From Pseudomonas iridis (lineage in GTDB: Bacteria > Pseudomonadota > Gammaproteobacteria > Pseudomonadales > Pseudomonadaceae): a stretch of 64,000 bases of DNA. Shown piece after piece: positions 51,129 to 59,586 of the stretch. The first letter of the stretch is position 1, and each line of letters begins with the position of its first letter. The stretch lies in the NCBI RefSeq assembly GCF_017980685.1, contig NZ_JACXXO010000013.1, forward strand, positions 62,001 through 126,000, written 5' to 3'. Below the pieces are notes generated by a model that saw nothing but the letters and a program-made list of their open reading frames with translations, had not been told where the DNA came from and made no database searches. A program made the translations under genes and the position numbers.

Positions 51129-52562
51129 CGCATGACGCACACGACTGATAAAGCGCGCATGTCGACGCTCCAGTTCAATGCCTTCACCACTGCGCTCAAG
51201 GTGCTCGCGGGCATAACGCCGGGTGGTATTGAGCATCCGGTATCTGCCCGTGCCAGCCTTCTGCTCCACCGCCAACAATGACGTGTGCACCAACCGTTCG
51301 ATGATTGCCCCCAGCTGCGATGCAGACAGCATTGGGCAAACGATCACGCCCTGAGCAGCCTCCAAAGTGAAGGCCAGTTTGAACACCGACAAGCGTTGCA
51401 GCACACGCTGTTCCTGCTCGCTCAAGCGTTGATAACTCCAGTCGAGTGCGGCCTGCATGGATTGATGACGAGGCACCGCCGTGCGCCGGCCGTGGTTGAG
51501 CAATTGCAGGCCGTTGGCCAACTGCGCGTGCAATCCGATCAACGCCAGTGCGTCGATCTGCGCAGCCGCCAGTTCGATCGCCAACGGCAAGCCATCGAGC
51601 TGACGACAGATCTCGCGTACGGTGGGCAGATCCTGTTCGCGCAAACTGAAATCATGCTGTCGAGCCCGGGCGCGGCTGACAAATAGCTGCACCGCCGGAT
51701 AGCCCATGGCCTGCGCGACACAATCGACTGCCGAACTGTTAGGAAAAGTCAGCGGTAATAACGGTTGAACGATTTCCAGACTGGCCTGCAAGACCTCACG
51801 ACTGGTCGCGAGGATCGTCAATTGCGGCGCGGCGTCCAGCAGCGTCTCGACCATTGCCTTGCAGGCCTCGCGCCGGTGTTCGCAATTGTCCAGCACCAGC
51901 AATGCATGACGCACGCACAGCGTGGCGAAATCGCAATCGAGGGTGCGCAGCAGGTGTTCCAGCAAGGGGATTTCGACATCGATCTGCGCCAGATCGACCA
52001 ACCACACGCCATCACGAAAATGTTGCAGCAGTAACTCCGCTACGCGTAGCGCCACGGTGGTCTTGCCGACACCGGCAGGCCCGGTGACAGTCATCAGTCG
52101 ACACAGCGGCAGGCGCCGCACCATGCCGCCAACCAGCGCATCGCGGCCGGTGACCGGGGTCAGTCGCGCGGGCAAGTTGTGCTGCGGTGGTTGCAGCCCT
52201 TTGAAGACTGCTTGCGGCACGCTGTCGTAATGCACCGGGGCGATGAAGCTGTACCCGCGTTGCGGCACATTGACGATATAACGCTGACCATTCTGACCAT
52301 CGCCCAACGCCCGCCGCAGTGCGGCGATGTGCACGCGTAAGTTGATCTCTTCGACTACCGACGTTGGCCAGATCCGAGCAATCAATTGCTCCTTGCTGAC
52401 CACCTGCCCCGCCCGCTCGACCAGTAACTGAAGAATGTCCAGCGCGCGACCGCCCATGCGCAATTGCCGATCCCCGTCGAGGATCAGCCGCTGGCGCAGA
52501 TGAAACGCGTAAGGGCCGAAGCGCAGCACCGCCGCCGTGTTCACATCGTTGAAATTGTCCAT
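51093..52562 (-). CDS. Winged-helix/NB-ARC (STAND) transcriptional regulator, short form
   Basis: A 489-residue paralog of the protein at 48204: the winged helix (MGGRALDILQLLVERAGQVV, EEINLRVHIAALRRALGDGQ, RYIVNVPQRGYSFIAP) is about 75% identical. The NB-ARC core has TGPAGVGKTTVALRVAELL, LLVLDNCEHR and LDGLPLAIELAAAQ. It ends soon after the second winged helix (YRMLNTTRRYAREHLERSGE), so the TPR region of its neighbour is missing. I favour the start MDNFNDVNTAAVLRFGPY because it leaves a short arm as in the paralog; a start at 52604 is possible. Tail-to-tail overlap of 36 bases with the paralog. Confidence 0.88.
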   Translation of the reverse strand: MDNFNDVNTAAVLRFGPYAFHLRQRLILDGDRQLRMGGRALDILQLLVERAGQVVSKEQLIARIWPTSVVEEINLRVHIAALRRALGDGQNGQRYIVNVPQRGYSFIAPVHYDSVPQAVFKGLQPPQHNLPARLTPVTGRDALVGGMVRRLPLCRLMTVTGPAGVGKTTVALRVAELLLQHFRDGVWLVDLAQIDVEIPLLEHLLRTLDCDFATLCVRHALLVLDNCEHRREACKAMVETLLDAAPQLTILATSREVLQASLEIVQPLLPLTFPNSSAVDCVAQAMGYPAVQLFVSRARARQHDFSLREQDLPTVREICRQLDGLPLAIELAAAQIDALALIGLHAQLANGLQLLNHGRRTAVPRHQSMQAALDWSYQRLSEQEQRVLQRLSVFKLAFTLEAAQGVIVCPMLSASQLGAIIERLVHTSLLAVEQKAGTGRYRMLNTTRRYAREHLERSGEGIELERRHARFISRVRHASGEHGIAQLVE

Positions 52563-52652
52563 GCCAACTATCTTGGCAGCCTCAGATGACGGCACAACCG
52601 CCACACAGGACGTCGCACGGACATCCGGGTGCCCTGGACGGACAGAACCGCT

Positions 52653-53603
52653 CTAGCTGAACTGTTCGCGGTACTGCGCAGGCGTCAGGCCGAGCTTTTC
52701 AGCGAATAGCGAACGCATGTGCCGCACGCTGCCGAAGCCGCTTTTATAGGCCACGGTTTTCAGCGGCAGATCGCTGGTTTCGAGCAAATTACGTGCACAG
52801 TCGATGCGCGCACTTTGCAGAAACTCCATCGGCGTCATGTTGACGTCGCGGGCGAACACCCTGGCGAAATGCCGCGCACTCATGTTCGCCAGCCCCGCCA
52901 TGCGCTCGACGGTAAACGCCTCGTCGAGGTGTTCCAGCACATAGTGCTGCACCCGGGTGACGGGGGTTTCCTGCGGAGCCACAGCAGCCATCAACGGGCT
53001 GAACTGCGCTTGGCCGCCTTGCCGTTTCATCACCACCAGTAAAACTTTGGCCACGTCCTGAGCGATTTTCTTGCCATGATCCCGGGCGACCACGGCCAAC
53101 GCCAGATCGATACCCGCAGTGACGCCGCCCGAGGTGATCAGATTGCGGTCTTCGACGTAAATCTGATCGGTCGTCACATTGGCTTTCGGGAATCCCTTGA
53201 TCAGGCGTTCGGTGTAGTTCCAGTGCGTGGTCACGCGATAACCGTCGAGCAATCCGGCATGGCCCAGCACGAAAGCGCCGGTGCAGATCGAGCCAAAACG
53301 CTCGGCGCGCTGCACGGCCCCGGGTAACCAAGCGAACAGCGTCGGGAATTTTTCGTTATAGGCCCCCGGGCCACCCGGCACCAGCAGCAAGTCATAGCGC
53401 TCGTCGTTGTCACCGATAAGCAGGTCAGCGTGCACGCATACGCCATTGGAGGCGCGCAGCGGGCCGCGTTCTGTCCCAAGGGTAATCAGTTGATAGTGTG
53501 ATTCTGCTTCCAGAAAACGATTGGCAACCGAAAACACTTCCATCGGGCCGGCCATATCGAGCAGCAGAAAGTCGGGGAACAACACCATTGCCACGGTTTT
53601 CAT
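52653..53603 (-). CDS. GlxA-family AraC-type transcriptional regulator
   Basis: The 316-residue protein has an N-terminal DJ-1/PfpI domain (VAMVLFPDFLLLDMAGPMEV, LLLVPGGPGAYNEK, GSICTGAFVLGHAGLLDG) that senses a ligand, and a C-terminal AraC domain (FTVERMAGLANMSARHFARV, PLKTVAYKSGFGSVRHMRSL). Family members control catabolism of small amines or choline-like compounds. It is divergent from the pirin gene with 219 bases between, and pirin is a plausible target. Confidence 0.92.
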   Translation of the reverse strand: MKTVAMVLFPDFLLLDMAGPMEVFSVANRFLEAESHYQLITLGTERGPLRASNGVCVHADLLIGDNDERYDLLLVPGGPGAYNEKFPTLFAWLPGAVQRAERFGSICTGAFVLGHAGLLDGYRVTTHWNYTERLIKGFPKANVTTDQIYVEDRNLITSGGVTAGIDLALAVVARDHGKKIAQDVAKVLLVVMKRQGGQAQFSPLMAAVAPQETPVTRVQHYVLEHLDEAFTVERMAGLANMSARHFARVFARDVNMTPMEFLQSARIDCARNLLETSDLPLKTVAYKSGFGSVRHMRSLFAEKLGLTPAQYREQFS

Positions 53604-53708
53604 GGGTTTACGTCACTGATCAAAAAAAATAAACACAACAGTCAGGCTGAGCATTATGGCCAAGCGAGCGCTGAACGTCGGAAAAGAATGCGTGAACTGA
53701 CGAGCAAA

Positions 53709-53731
53709 ACTGTCAACCTGATCGCGACAGT
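53709..53731. promoter_or_regulatory. Dyad in the glxA-like/pirin intergenic region
   Basis: ACTGTC at 53709-53714 and GACAGT at 53726-53731 form an inverted repeat with 11 bases between. It lies about 105 bases upstream of each start, suited to a divergent operator, but AraC proteins mostly bind direct repeats, so the assignment is weak. Confidence 0.3.
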
Positions 53732-53822
53732 GTTTCAATTTCTATCTACTTATTGCTTCAAACGGTTAACAGTAAGCTTCTCCTCACTCGGACGAATTCA
53801 CGTCCCGCCAGGAGATTTCATC

Positions 53823-54545
53823 ATGCTGACTCTTCGCAAAGCCTCCGATCGTGGCCTCGCCAATCATGGCTGGTTGAAGTCGTTCCACACCTTTTCCTTT
53901 GCCAGCTATCGCGATCCGCGTGAACAGGGCTTTTCCGACCTGCTGGTCATCAACGATGACCGCGTTGCCGCCGGCAAAGGTTTCGGCCAGCATCCGCATC
54001 GCGACATGGAGATCTTCTCCTACGTGCTCGAAGGCGCACTGGAACATAAAGACACTCTGGGCACCGGTTCGGTGATCCGCCCAGGCGACGTACAACTGAT
54101 GAGCGCCGGCAGTGGCGTGGCGCACAGTGAGTTCAACCATTCGGCAACCAAACCTGTGCATTTCCTGCAAATCTGGATCGTGCCGGAAGTCAGCGGCGCC
54201 AAACCGCGTTATCAGCAGGAGCACTTCAGCAGCCAGAAAAAACGCGGTCGGCTGCAATTGATCATTTCGCCTGACGGCAGCAACGGTTCGCTGAAAGTAC
54301 GCCAGGATGCGCGAGTGTTTGCCGGACTATTCGATGGCAAAGAGAGCGCTACCCTGGAACTGCCCGCCAATCGTTACGCCTACGTGCATGTGGCGCGCGG
54401 CAGTGTGGAACTGAACGGCCAGCGATTGCAGGAAGGTGACGGCGTGCGGGTTCGCGAAGAACAGGCGCTGACATTGAGCAATGGCGTGGATGCCGAGGTG
54501 CTGGTGTTCGACTTGCGGCCGCAGGAGTTGCCGCAGATGCCATGA
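53823..54545 (+). CDS. Pirin-family protein (YhhW-like)
   Basis: ATG 53823 with CAGGAG upstream gives 240 residues. The bicupin pirin fold shows the metal ligands in GFGQHPHRDMEIFSYVLEGA (two His), a third His in GVAHSEFNHS and a Glu in EFNHS, with the entry motif SFHTFSFASYRDP. Some pirins, such as YhhW, are quercetin 2,3-dioxygenases and others are redox regulators. It ends in a strong two-way terminator. Confidence 0.92.
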   Translation: MLTLRKASDRGLANHGWLKSFHTFSFASYRDPREQGFSDLLVINDDRVAAGKGFGQHPHRDMEIFSYVLEGALEHKDTLGTGSVIRPGDVQLMSAGSGVAHSEFNHSATKPVHFLQIWIVPEVSGAKPRYQQEHFSSQKKRGRLQLIISPDGSNGSLKVRQDARVFAGLFDGKESATLELPANRYAYVHVARGSVELNGQRLQEGDGVRVREEQALTLSNGVDAEVLVFDLRPQELPQMP

Positions 54546-54564
54546 GGTTGCTTGACGACCACAA

Positions 54565-54593
54565 AAAACGGCCTTCTCATGAAGGCCGTTTTT
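54565..54593. terminator. Bidirectional terminator between pirin and the coiled-coil gene
   Basis: AAAAACGGCCTTC and GAAGGCCGTTTTT pair perfectly around TCAT. The A and T runs allow use by both the pirin gene and the convergent gene at 54592, whose stop codon touches it. Confidence 0.93.
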
Positions 54594-55041
54594 ATGGCGG
54601 TGGTGTAAGTGAGGGTAATGCCAGCGGTGACGGTGCGTGGATATCCTTGCCCGCTTGAACCGCAGCCAGGGTGGTTTGTATCGCGACATACATGTTGGCT
54701 TGGTTCGCGTAATAGGCACCTGCGACGATGGCAACGATTCCAAGCAACTGGACGACAGTGGCTGCCCAAACATTAGCTTTGACGGTAGCCCCTTGCCTCG
54801 CAGCTTCCTCAGCTCTCCGGGAAATTTTTCGCATATCCTGCGAAATCAGGTCGTAACGCTTGTCTCTTTCAACTTGAATCTTGTCTCGTTCAATTTGAGT
54901 CTGATCTCGCGTCTTGTCCCGCTCGCTCTGAATCGCAAGGAACTCGCGGATTTCTGCGCGTACACCGTCGATTCGAGCGTCCATTCTGCTTTCAATGGTC
55001 TCGATCCTGGCATTGAATTCTTCGCGGCTTACCGTGCTCAT
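54592..55041 (-). CDS. Coiled-coil membrane protein of unknown function
   Basis: I use ATG 55041 (MSTVSREEFNARIETIESRM, 149 residues) as it starts at the helical part; a TTG at 55110 has a better ribosome site (AAGGGG) and would add 23 residues. Residues 5-85 are charged heptad-like helix (IERDKIQVERDKRYDLISQD), followed by one membrane segment (WAATVVQLLGIVAIVAGAYY) and a Pro-rich tail. It resembles small coiled-coil anchors common in Pseudomonas. Function is unknown. Confidence 0.72.
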   Translation of the reverse strand: MSTVSREEFNARIETIESRMDARIDGVRAEIREFLAIQSERDKTRDQTQIERDKIQVERDKRYDLISQDMRKISRRAEEAARQGATVKANVWAATVVQLLGIVAIVAGAYYANQANMYVAIQTTLAAVQAGKDIHAPSPLALPSLTPPP

Positions 55042-55292
55042 GACTTGAGTATTCCGACCTTTGCTCGATGTCTCACTGACTGGATATTGATGTAACTCAC
55101 TGGCTTTCAATCCGATCCCCTTCCTTGGTTACCGATACCCATCCCTGGGTGATCACTCACAAGCGTGATGTCTATCGCGGTGAGTTGCAGCAACAATAGA
55201 GCCCATCAACCAAGCCCGCAAGCCAGCGGATTCTGCCTAAGTTGTAGGCCGTTTCGTCGGGCAACGTAGCTTCTCCAAAACACGCCAGACAC

Positions 55293-56168
55293 TCACCCAT
55301 TCTCCAGCGCAAACCCTTCGACAATCTGCTCGATCACCGCCCGAACCCGTGCGGTGTGACGCAAATCCGCATGGGTCACCAGCCATACTTCATACGGCTG
55401 CGGACGATTACGCTCTGGCCAGAGCCTGACCAAACCATCCTGTTCGCCCATGTACACCGGGATTTCTCCTACACCCAGACCCGCCGCAATCGAGCGGCGC
55501 ACCAACAGGCTGGAACTGAGACTGGCGACGATACGCCCGCGATGCAGGGGCTCGGAGACCAGCGTCATGTCCTTGTTGCTCTGCAGATACGGCTGGTAAA
55601 CCACCAGGTCATGCCCCTCGAAAGCCGCGCCCTGAGCAGGAACGCCATGAGTGTCGATATAGGCCTGCGAAGCGAACAACCCCACTGGCCATCGTGCAAT
55701 CCGCCGTGCGATCAGGTCCGGATTGTCAGGTCGGGTATTACGCACGGCGATGTCCGCCTCGCGCTTGGCCAGGCTGAGGATCTGCGTCGAGGCATCAAGT
55801 TGCACGCGTACGTCCGGATGCTGCTGGTGGAGACGGGCGATGGCCGGGATCAGAAAGTCGATGGCCAGCGAGTCGGTGGTGCTGACGCGCACGTTACCGG
55901 TCAGGCGATCATCCAGCCCCTGTATCTGCCGCTCCAGCTCCAGCGCCGAGTGCTCCATTTTCTCCACGTTCTTGAGCGCCGCCTCGCCGACAGCCGTCAG
56001 CGCGTAACCCTCAGAAGTACGCAAGAACAGCGTCGCGCTGAGGGACTTTTCCAGCGCCGTGATCCGCCGCCCGACGGTGGCCTGATCCACGCCCAGAACC
56101 CGCGCCGCGCCACGCAATGTCGATTCACGACAAACCGCGAGAAATACCCGTGCATCGTCCCAATTCAT
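55293..56168 (-). CDS. LysR-family transcriptional regulator
   Basis: Starting at MNWDDARVFLAVCRESTLRG (AAGGGGG upstream), the 291-residue protein has the winged helix with GVDQATVGRRITALEKSLSA and a LysR effector domain (TGNVRVSTTDSLAIDFLIPA, ADIAVRNTRPDNPDLIARRI). It is divergent from the MFS gene with a palindrome between them, so it probably controls the transporter and the oxidoreductase. Confidence 0.93.
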   Translation of the reverse strand: MNWDDARVFLAVCRESTLRGAARVLGVDQATVGRRITALEKSLSATLFLRTSEGYALTAVGEAALKNVEKMEHSALELERQIQGLDDRLTGNVRVSTTDSLAIDFLIPAIARLHQQHPDVRVQLDASTQILSLAKREADIAVRNTRPDNPDLIARRIARWPVGLFASQAYIDTHGVPAQGAAFEGHDLVVYQPYLQSNKDMTLVSEPLHRGRIVASLSSSLLVRRSIAAGLGVGEIPVYMGEQDGLVRLWPERNRPQPYEVWLVTHADLRHTARVRAVIEQIVEGFALENG

Positions 56169-56181
56169 CTTGCCCCCTTGT

Positions 56182-56197
56182 GATGCAGATTTGCATC
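56182..56197. promoter_or_regulatory. Palindrome between the LysR and MFS genes
   Basis: GATGCA-GATT-TGCATC is a perfect 6+6 inverted repeat 14 bases from the lysR start, and a pair of GCTGCGC repeats follows at about 56198-56220. Position and symmetry fit a LysR operator controlling both directions. Confidence 0.5.
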
Positions 56198-56278
56198 GCT
56201 GCGCAGCCGATTCGCTGCGCGAATGCAGCAAACATAGCCGATATGCTGGGCGCCATAAACCTTCTTGAGATCGCGCTC

Positions 56279-57469
56279 ATGCGTACGTCATCCTCAGCAT
56301 CGGCAATCTTCGCCGGACTCTGCGCCAGTCTGGTCAGCATCGGCCTGGCACGCTTTGCTTACACCCCGCTGATTCCCGCGCTGATTCAGGCGCAGTGGTT
56401 TTCTGCCAACGATGTGGTCTATCTCGGCGCGGCCAATCTGGTCGGCTACCTGATCGGCGCCCTGCTCGGTCGGCCAATCGCACGCTACCTCGGCAATAAA
56501 AATGCGTTACGGCTGATGATGCTGTTGGTTACCGCTGCGTTTTTTGCCTGTGCGTTTCCGTTGTCGGTGAGTTGGTTTTTTGATTGGCGGTTGCTGTCGG
56601 GAATTACCGGTGGCGCGATCATGGTGTTGGTGGCAGCGACGGTCTTGCCCCACGTGCCGGCAACCCGAAAAGGATTGGCCAGCGGCGCGATCTTCCTTGG
56701 CATCGGTCTTGGGATTGCCGGCTCCGGGACGATTGTCCCGCCACTGTTGAGCCTGGGCCTTCAATCAACCTGGCTAGGGCTCGGTGCATTGTCGTTGCTG
56801 TTGACCGCGGTGAGCTGGTTCGGCTGGCCTGATGACTTGCCGCATCCGGTTGCGACCCCAGAGAGCGTGGCGGTTCAGCCAACCCCACCGGGCGTGTATT
56901 TGCTGTTCGCGCAATACGCCTTCATGGCCGCAGGTCTGGTGCCGGCCATGGTGTTTCTGGTGGATTACGTGGCGCGCGGGCTCGGAGCCGGAGCGCATGT
57001 CGGCGCGCTGGTGTGGGTGATGTACGGGTTGGGGGCGATTGTCGGACCGGTGAGTTATGGCTTTCTGGCGGACAAGTTTGGCGCACGGACGAGCATTCGT
57101 CTGGTCCTGGTGGTGCAGGCGATCACGCTCGGGCTGCTGGCGACTTCCCAATCATTTATAGCCTTGGCATTGCTGGCGGTGATTCTCGGTTCATTCCCGC
57201 CCGGCATCGTGCCACTGGCTCTGGCCCGCGTGCACGAATTGATTCCTGAACATCATCGCCAGCAAATCGCCTGGAGCCGGGCCACCGTATCGTTTGCCAC
57301 GTTCCAGGCACTGGCCGGGTTTGCCTATTCGGTGCTGTTCAATGCCTCGGGTGGACATCACACGTTGTTATTCGTGATTGCCGCAGGCGCGATTGCAGTG
57401 GCGTTGTTGCTGGAGCAGGCAATGAGGTGGCTGCCCTCTTCCATTGAATCGCGTGCTTGCACTCACTGA
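56279..57469 (+). CDS. YbfB/YjiJ-family MFS transporter
   Basis: A 396-residue protein with 12 membrane helices. The N-terminus SIGLARFAYTPLIPALIQAQ, the loop LLGRPIARYLGNKNALRLMM and GYGLGAIVGPVSYGFLADKF-type motifs fit the YbfB/YjiJ family of the major facilitator superfamily. The start is ATG 56279; ATG 56243 in frame is possible but no clear site precedes either. It is divergent from lysR and followed by an oxidoreductase after 61 bases, so export or uptake of a small aromatic or quinone-like compound is plausible. Confidence 0.88.
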   Translation: MRTSSSASAIFAGLCASLVSIGLARFAYTPLIPALIQAQWFSANDVVYLGAANLVGYLIGALLGRPIARYLGNKNALRLMMLLVTAAFFACAFPLSVSWFFDWRLLSGITGGAIMVLVAATVLPHVPATRKGLASGAIFLGIGLGIAGSGTIVPPLLSLGLQSTWLGLGALSLLLTAVSWFGWPDDLPHPVATPESVAVQPTPPGVYLLFAQYAFMAAGLVPAMVFLVDYVARGLGAGAHVGALVWVMYGLGAIVGPVSYGFLADKFGARTSIRLVLVVQAITLGLLATSQSFIALALLAVILGSFPPGIVPLALARVHELIPEHHRQQIAWSRATVSFATFQALAGFAYSVLFNASGGHHTLLFVIAAGAIAVALLLEQAMRWLPSSIESRACTH

Positions 57470-57530
57470 AGGGAATCATTGCCTTTAAACCACGCTCCCA
57501 TCTACAGAACCTTTAATCACAGGAGTCCAC

Positions 57531-58529
57531 ATGACTTTACCCAACGAAATGACCCGAATCGAAATTACCCAGCCCGGTGGCCCTGAAGTTCTGCAACCCA
57601 AGCGCGTGCCGTTGCCGGTGGCTGCCGAAGGCGAGGTGCTGATCCGCGTACACGCTGCCGGCATCAACCGGCCGGATGCCTTGCAGCGCGCCGGGAAGTA
57701 CCCGATGAAGCCCGGAATGAACCCGATCCCAGGCCTGGAAGTGGCCGGCGAAGTCGTGGCACTCGGTGCTGGTGTCAACCAGTTTGCCCTCGGCGACCGC
57801 GTGTGTGCGCTGACTAATGGTGGCGGCTACGCCGAATATTGCTGCGTTCCGGCCGGCCAGACTCTGCCCATTCCCGACGGACTCGAATGGGTGCAGGCCG
57901 CCGCGATTCCGGAAACTTTCTTTACCGTGTGGGCCAACCTGTTCGGTCTCGGCGGCGCCAGCCGAGGGCAACGCGCGCTCATCCATGGCGGTACCAGCGG
58001 CATCGGCACCACGGCGCTGATGCTTTGTCGCGAATTTGGCATCGAAGCCTTCGCCACGGCCGGTAGTCCGGCAAAATGCGCAGCGATCAGCAAGTTCGGA
58101 GGCCAACCGATCAACTACCGCGAAGAGGATTTCGCTGCGGTAATCGCCGAGAAAACCGCTGGCCAGGGTGTGAATGTGATTCTCGACATCATGGGCGGCT
58201 CCTACTTCAACAGCAATGTCAGCGCTCTGGCGATGGATGGGCGATTGGTGATGCTGGGCTTCCTTGGGGGCGGCAAGGCAAACGACGTCGATCTGCTGGC
58301 GATCCTGGGAAAACGCGCGGTGGTCACCGGGTCGCTGTTGCGCGCGCGCACTGCGGCGGAGAAATCGGCCATTGCCGATCAGTTGCGCGAGCACGTCTGG
58401 CCGGTACTGAGTGCCGGTCGCTGCCTGCCGATCATCGACAAGGTCTATGCACTTGAAGAGGCGGCACAGGCCCATGCGCACATGGAGGCCGGCGATCATA
58501 TCGGCAAGATCGTGCTGAAGGTGAACTGA
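57531..58529 (+). CDS. NAD(P)H quinone oxidoreductase (zeta-crystallin/PIG3 type)
   Basis: ATG 57531 with AGGAG upstream gives 332 residues of the zinc-free medium-chain dehydrogenase family: LIRVHAAGINRPDALQRAGK, PIPGLEVAGEVVALGAGVNQ, NADP motif LIHGGTSGIGTTA and INYREEDFAAVIAEKTAGQGV. PIG3-type members reduce quinones with NADPH by one electron. It may be co-transcribed with the MFS gene. Confidence 0.9.
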   Translation: MTLPNEMTRIEITQPGGPEVLQPKRVPLPVAAEGEVLIRVHAAGINRPDALQRAGKYPMKPGMNPIPGLEVAGEVVALGAGVNQFALGDRVCALTNGGGYAEYCCVPAGQTLPIPDGLEWVQAAAIPETFFTVWANLFGLGGASRGQRALIHGGTSGIGTTALMLCREFGIEAFATAGSPAKCAAISKFGGQPINYREEDFAAVIAEKTAGQGVNVILDIMGGSYFNSNVSALAMDGRLVMLGFLGGGKANDVDLLAILGKRAVVTGSLLRARTAAEKSAIADQLREHVWPVLSAGRCLPIIDKVYALEEAAQAHAHMEAGDHIGKIVLKVN

Positions 58530-58641
58530 GCCGTTGCAGCATTTTGTAATCGTTGCGTACGGGCGGTGGTCGAAAATATCGCGCGCAGACCGAGGCATCT
58601 GGTAAAAAGCGTTCTTTGTCTGCGCCTCGGTGAAACGTTTA

Positions 58642-59586
58642 ATGTTCCTTTCCTTCATGACTCGTCTGCGCCGTCGCCGCTTGGCGTTCGCCTGCATGGC
58701 CGCTTTGATTATCGGCGTGCCGACGAGTTGTGCCGTGCTGGAACATACCGAGCGCAAACTGCTGTTTCGCATCGAGCCGGGGACTGCCGGCTGGTATCGC
58801 GGTTTGCCGGGCAGCGTGCAGGAACTCGATCTGCAACCCAAGAGCTTCAAGGCCGGGGAAAACATTCATGCCTGGTGGTGGCCGGCGGAAAAAGCCAACG
58901 CCCCGGCGATCCTCTATCTGCATGGCGTGCGCTGGAACCTCACCGGGCAGTTGTTCCGCATCGAGCAATTGCGCGCGGCGGGCTACTCGGTACTGGCCAT
59001 CGATTACCGCGGATTCGGCCAGAGCAAGGGGGATCTGCCGTCCGAAGGCAGCGTTTACGAAGATGCGCGGGTGGCGTGGGAGCGCTTCAAACTGCTGCAA
59101 CCGGATCCGAACAAACGCCTGATCTACGGCCACTCCCTGGGTGGTGCGGTGGCGGTTGATCTGGCCGCCGAACTTGGCCAGGACGCCGCGCGCGACAAGA
59201 CGCCGCTTGCAGTGCGCGGCTTGGTGATCGAATCCACCTTCACCTCGCTGGCAGATGTGGCTGCCGCCGTGGCCAACACCTCGCTGCCGGTGCGCTGGCT
59301 GCTGTCGCAGAAATTCGATTCCATCGACAAGATCGCCGACATTCACATGCCGTTGCTGGTGGTGCATGGCATGGCCGATGCGTTCGTGCCGCCGCGTTTC
59401 AGCGAGCAACTATTCAACGCTGCTCAACAACCCAAACGCTTGTTGTTGGTACCCGGCGCTACGCACAACAACAGCATGGCGTTGGGCGGGCAGAATTATC
59501 GCAAGGCGCTCGACGCCTTGATGCAGACCAAACCTTTGCCACGTGTCGCGGGGCCAGCGCCGCTGCGCAGCGCACGCGACTCCTAA
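58642..59586 (+). CDS. Alpha/beta hydrolase with N-terminal lipoprotein-like anchor
   Basis: The 314-residue protein (start ATG 58642; GTG 58630 and ATG 58657 are alternatives) has an N-terminal segment LAFACMAALIIGVPTSCAVL that is a signal peptide with a possible lipobox Cys. The hydrolase domain shows YLHGVRWN, nucleophile GHSLGGAVA, a late Asp in VVHGMADAFVPP and His in PGATHNN. It is like the Bem46/YfhR serine hydrolases. The substrate is unknown. Its stop overlaps the convergent ABC exporter stop by 4 bases. Confidence 0.86.
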   Translation: MFLSFMTRLRRRRLAFACMAALIIGVPTSCAVLEHTERKLLFRIEPGTAGWYRGLPGSVQELDLQPKSFKAGENIHAWWWPAEKANAPAILYLHGVRWNLTGQLFRIEQLRAAGYSVLAIDYRGFGQSKGDLPSEGSVYEDARVAWERFKLLQPDPNKRLIYGHSLGGAVAVDLAAELGQDAARDKTPLAVRGLVIESTFTSLADVAAAVANTSLPVRWLLSQKFDSIDKIADIHMPLLVVHGMADAFVPPRFSEQLFNAAQQPKRLLLVPGATHNNSMALGGQNYRKALDALMQTKPLPRVAGPAPLRSARDS

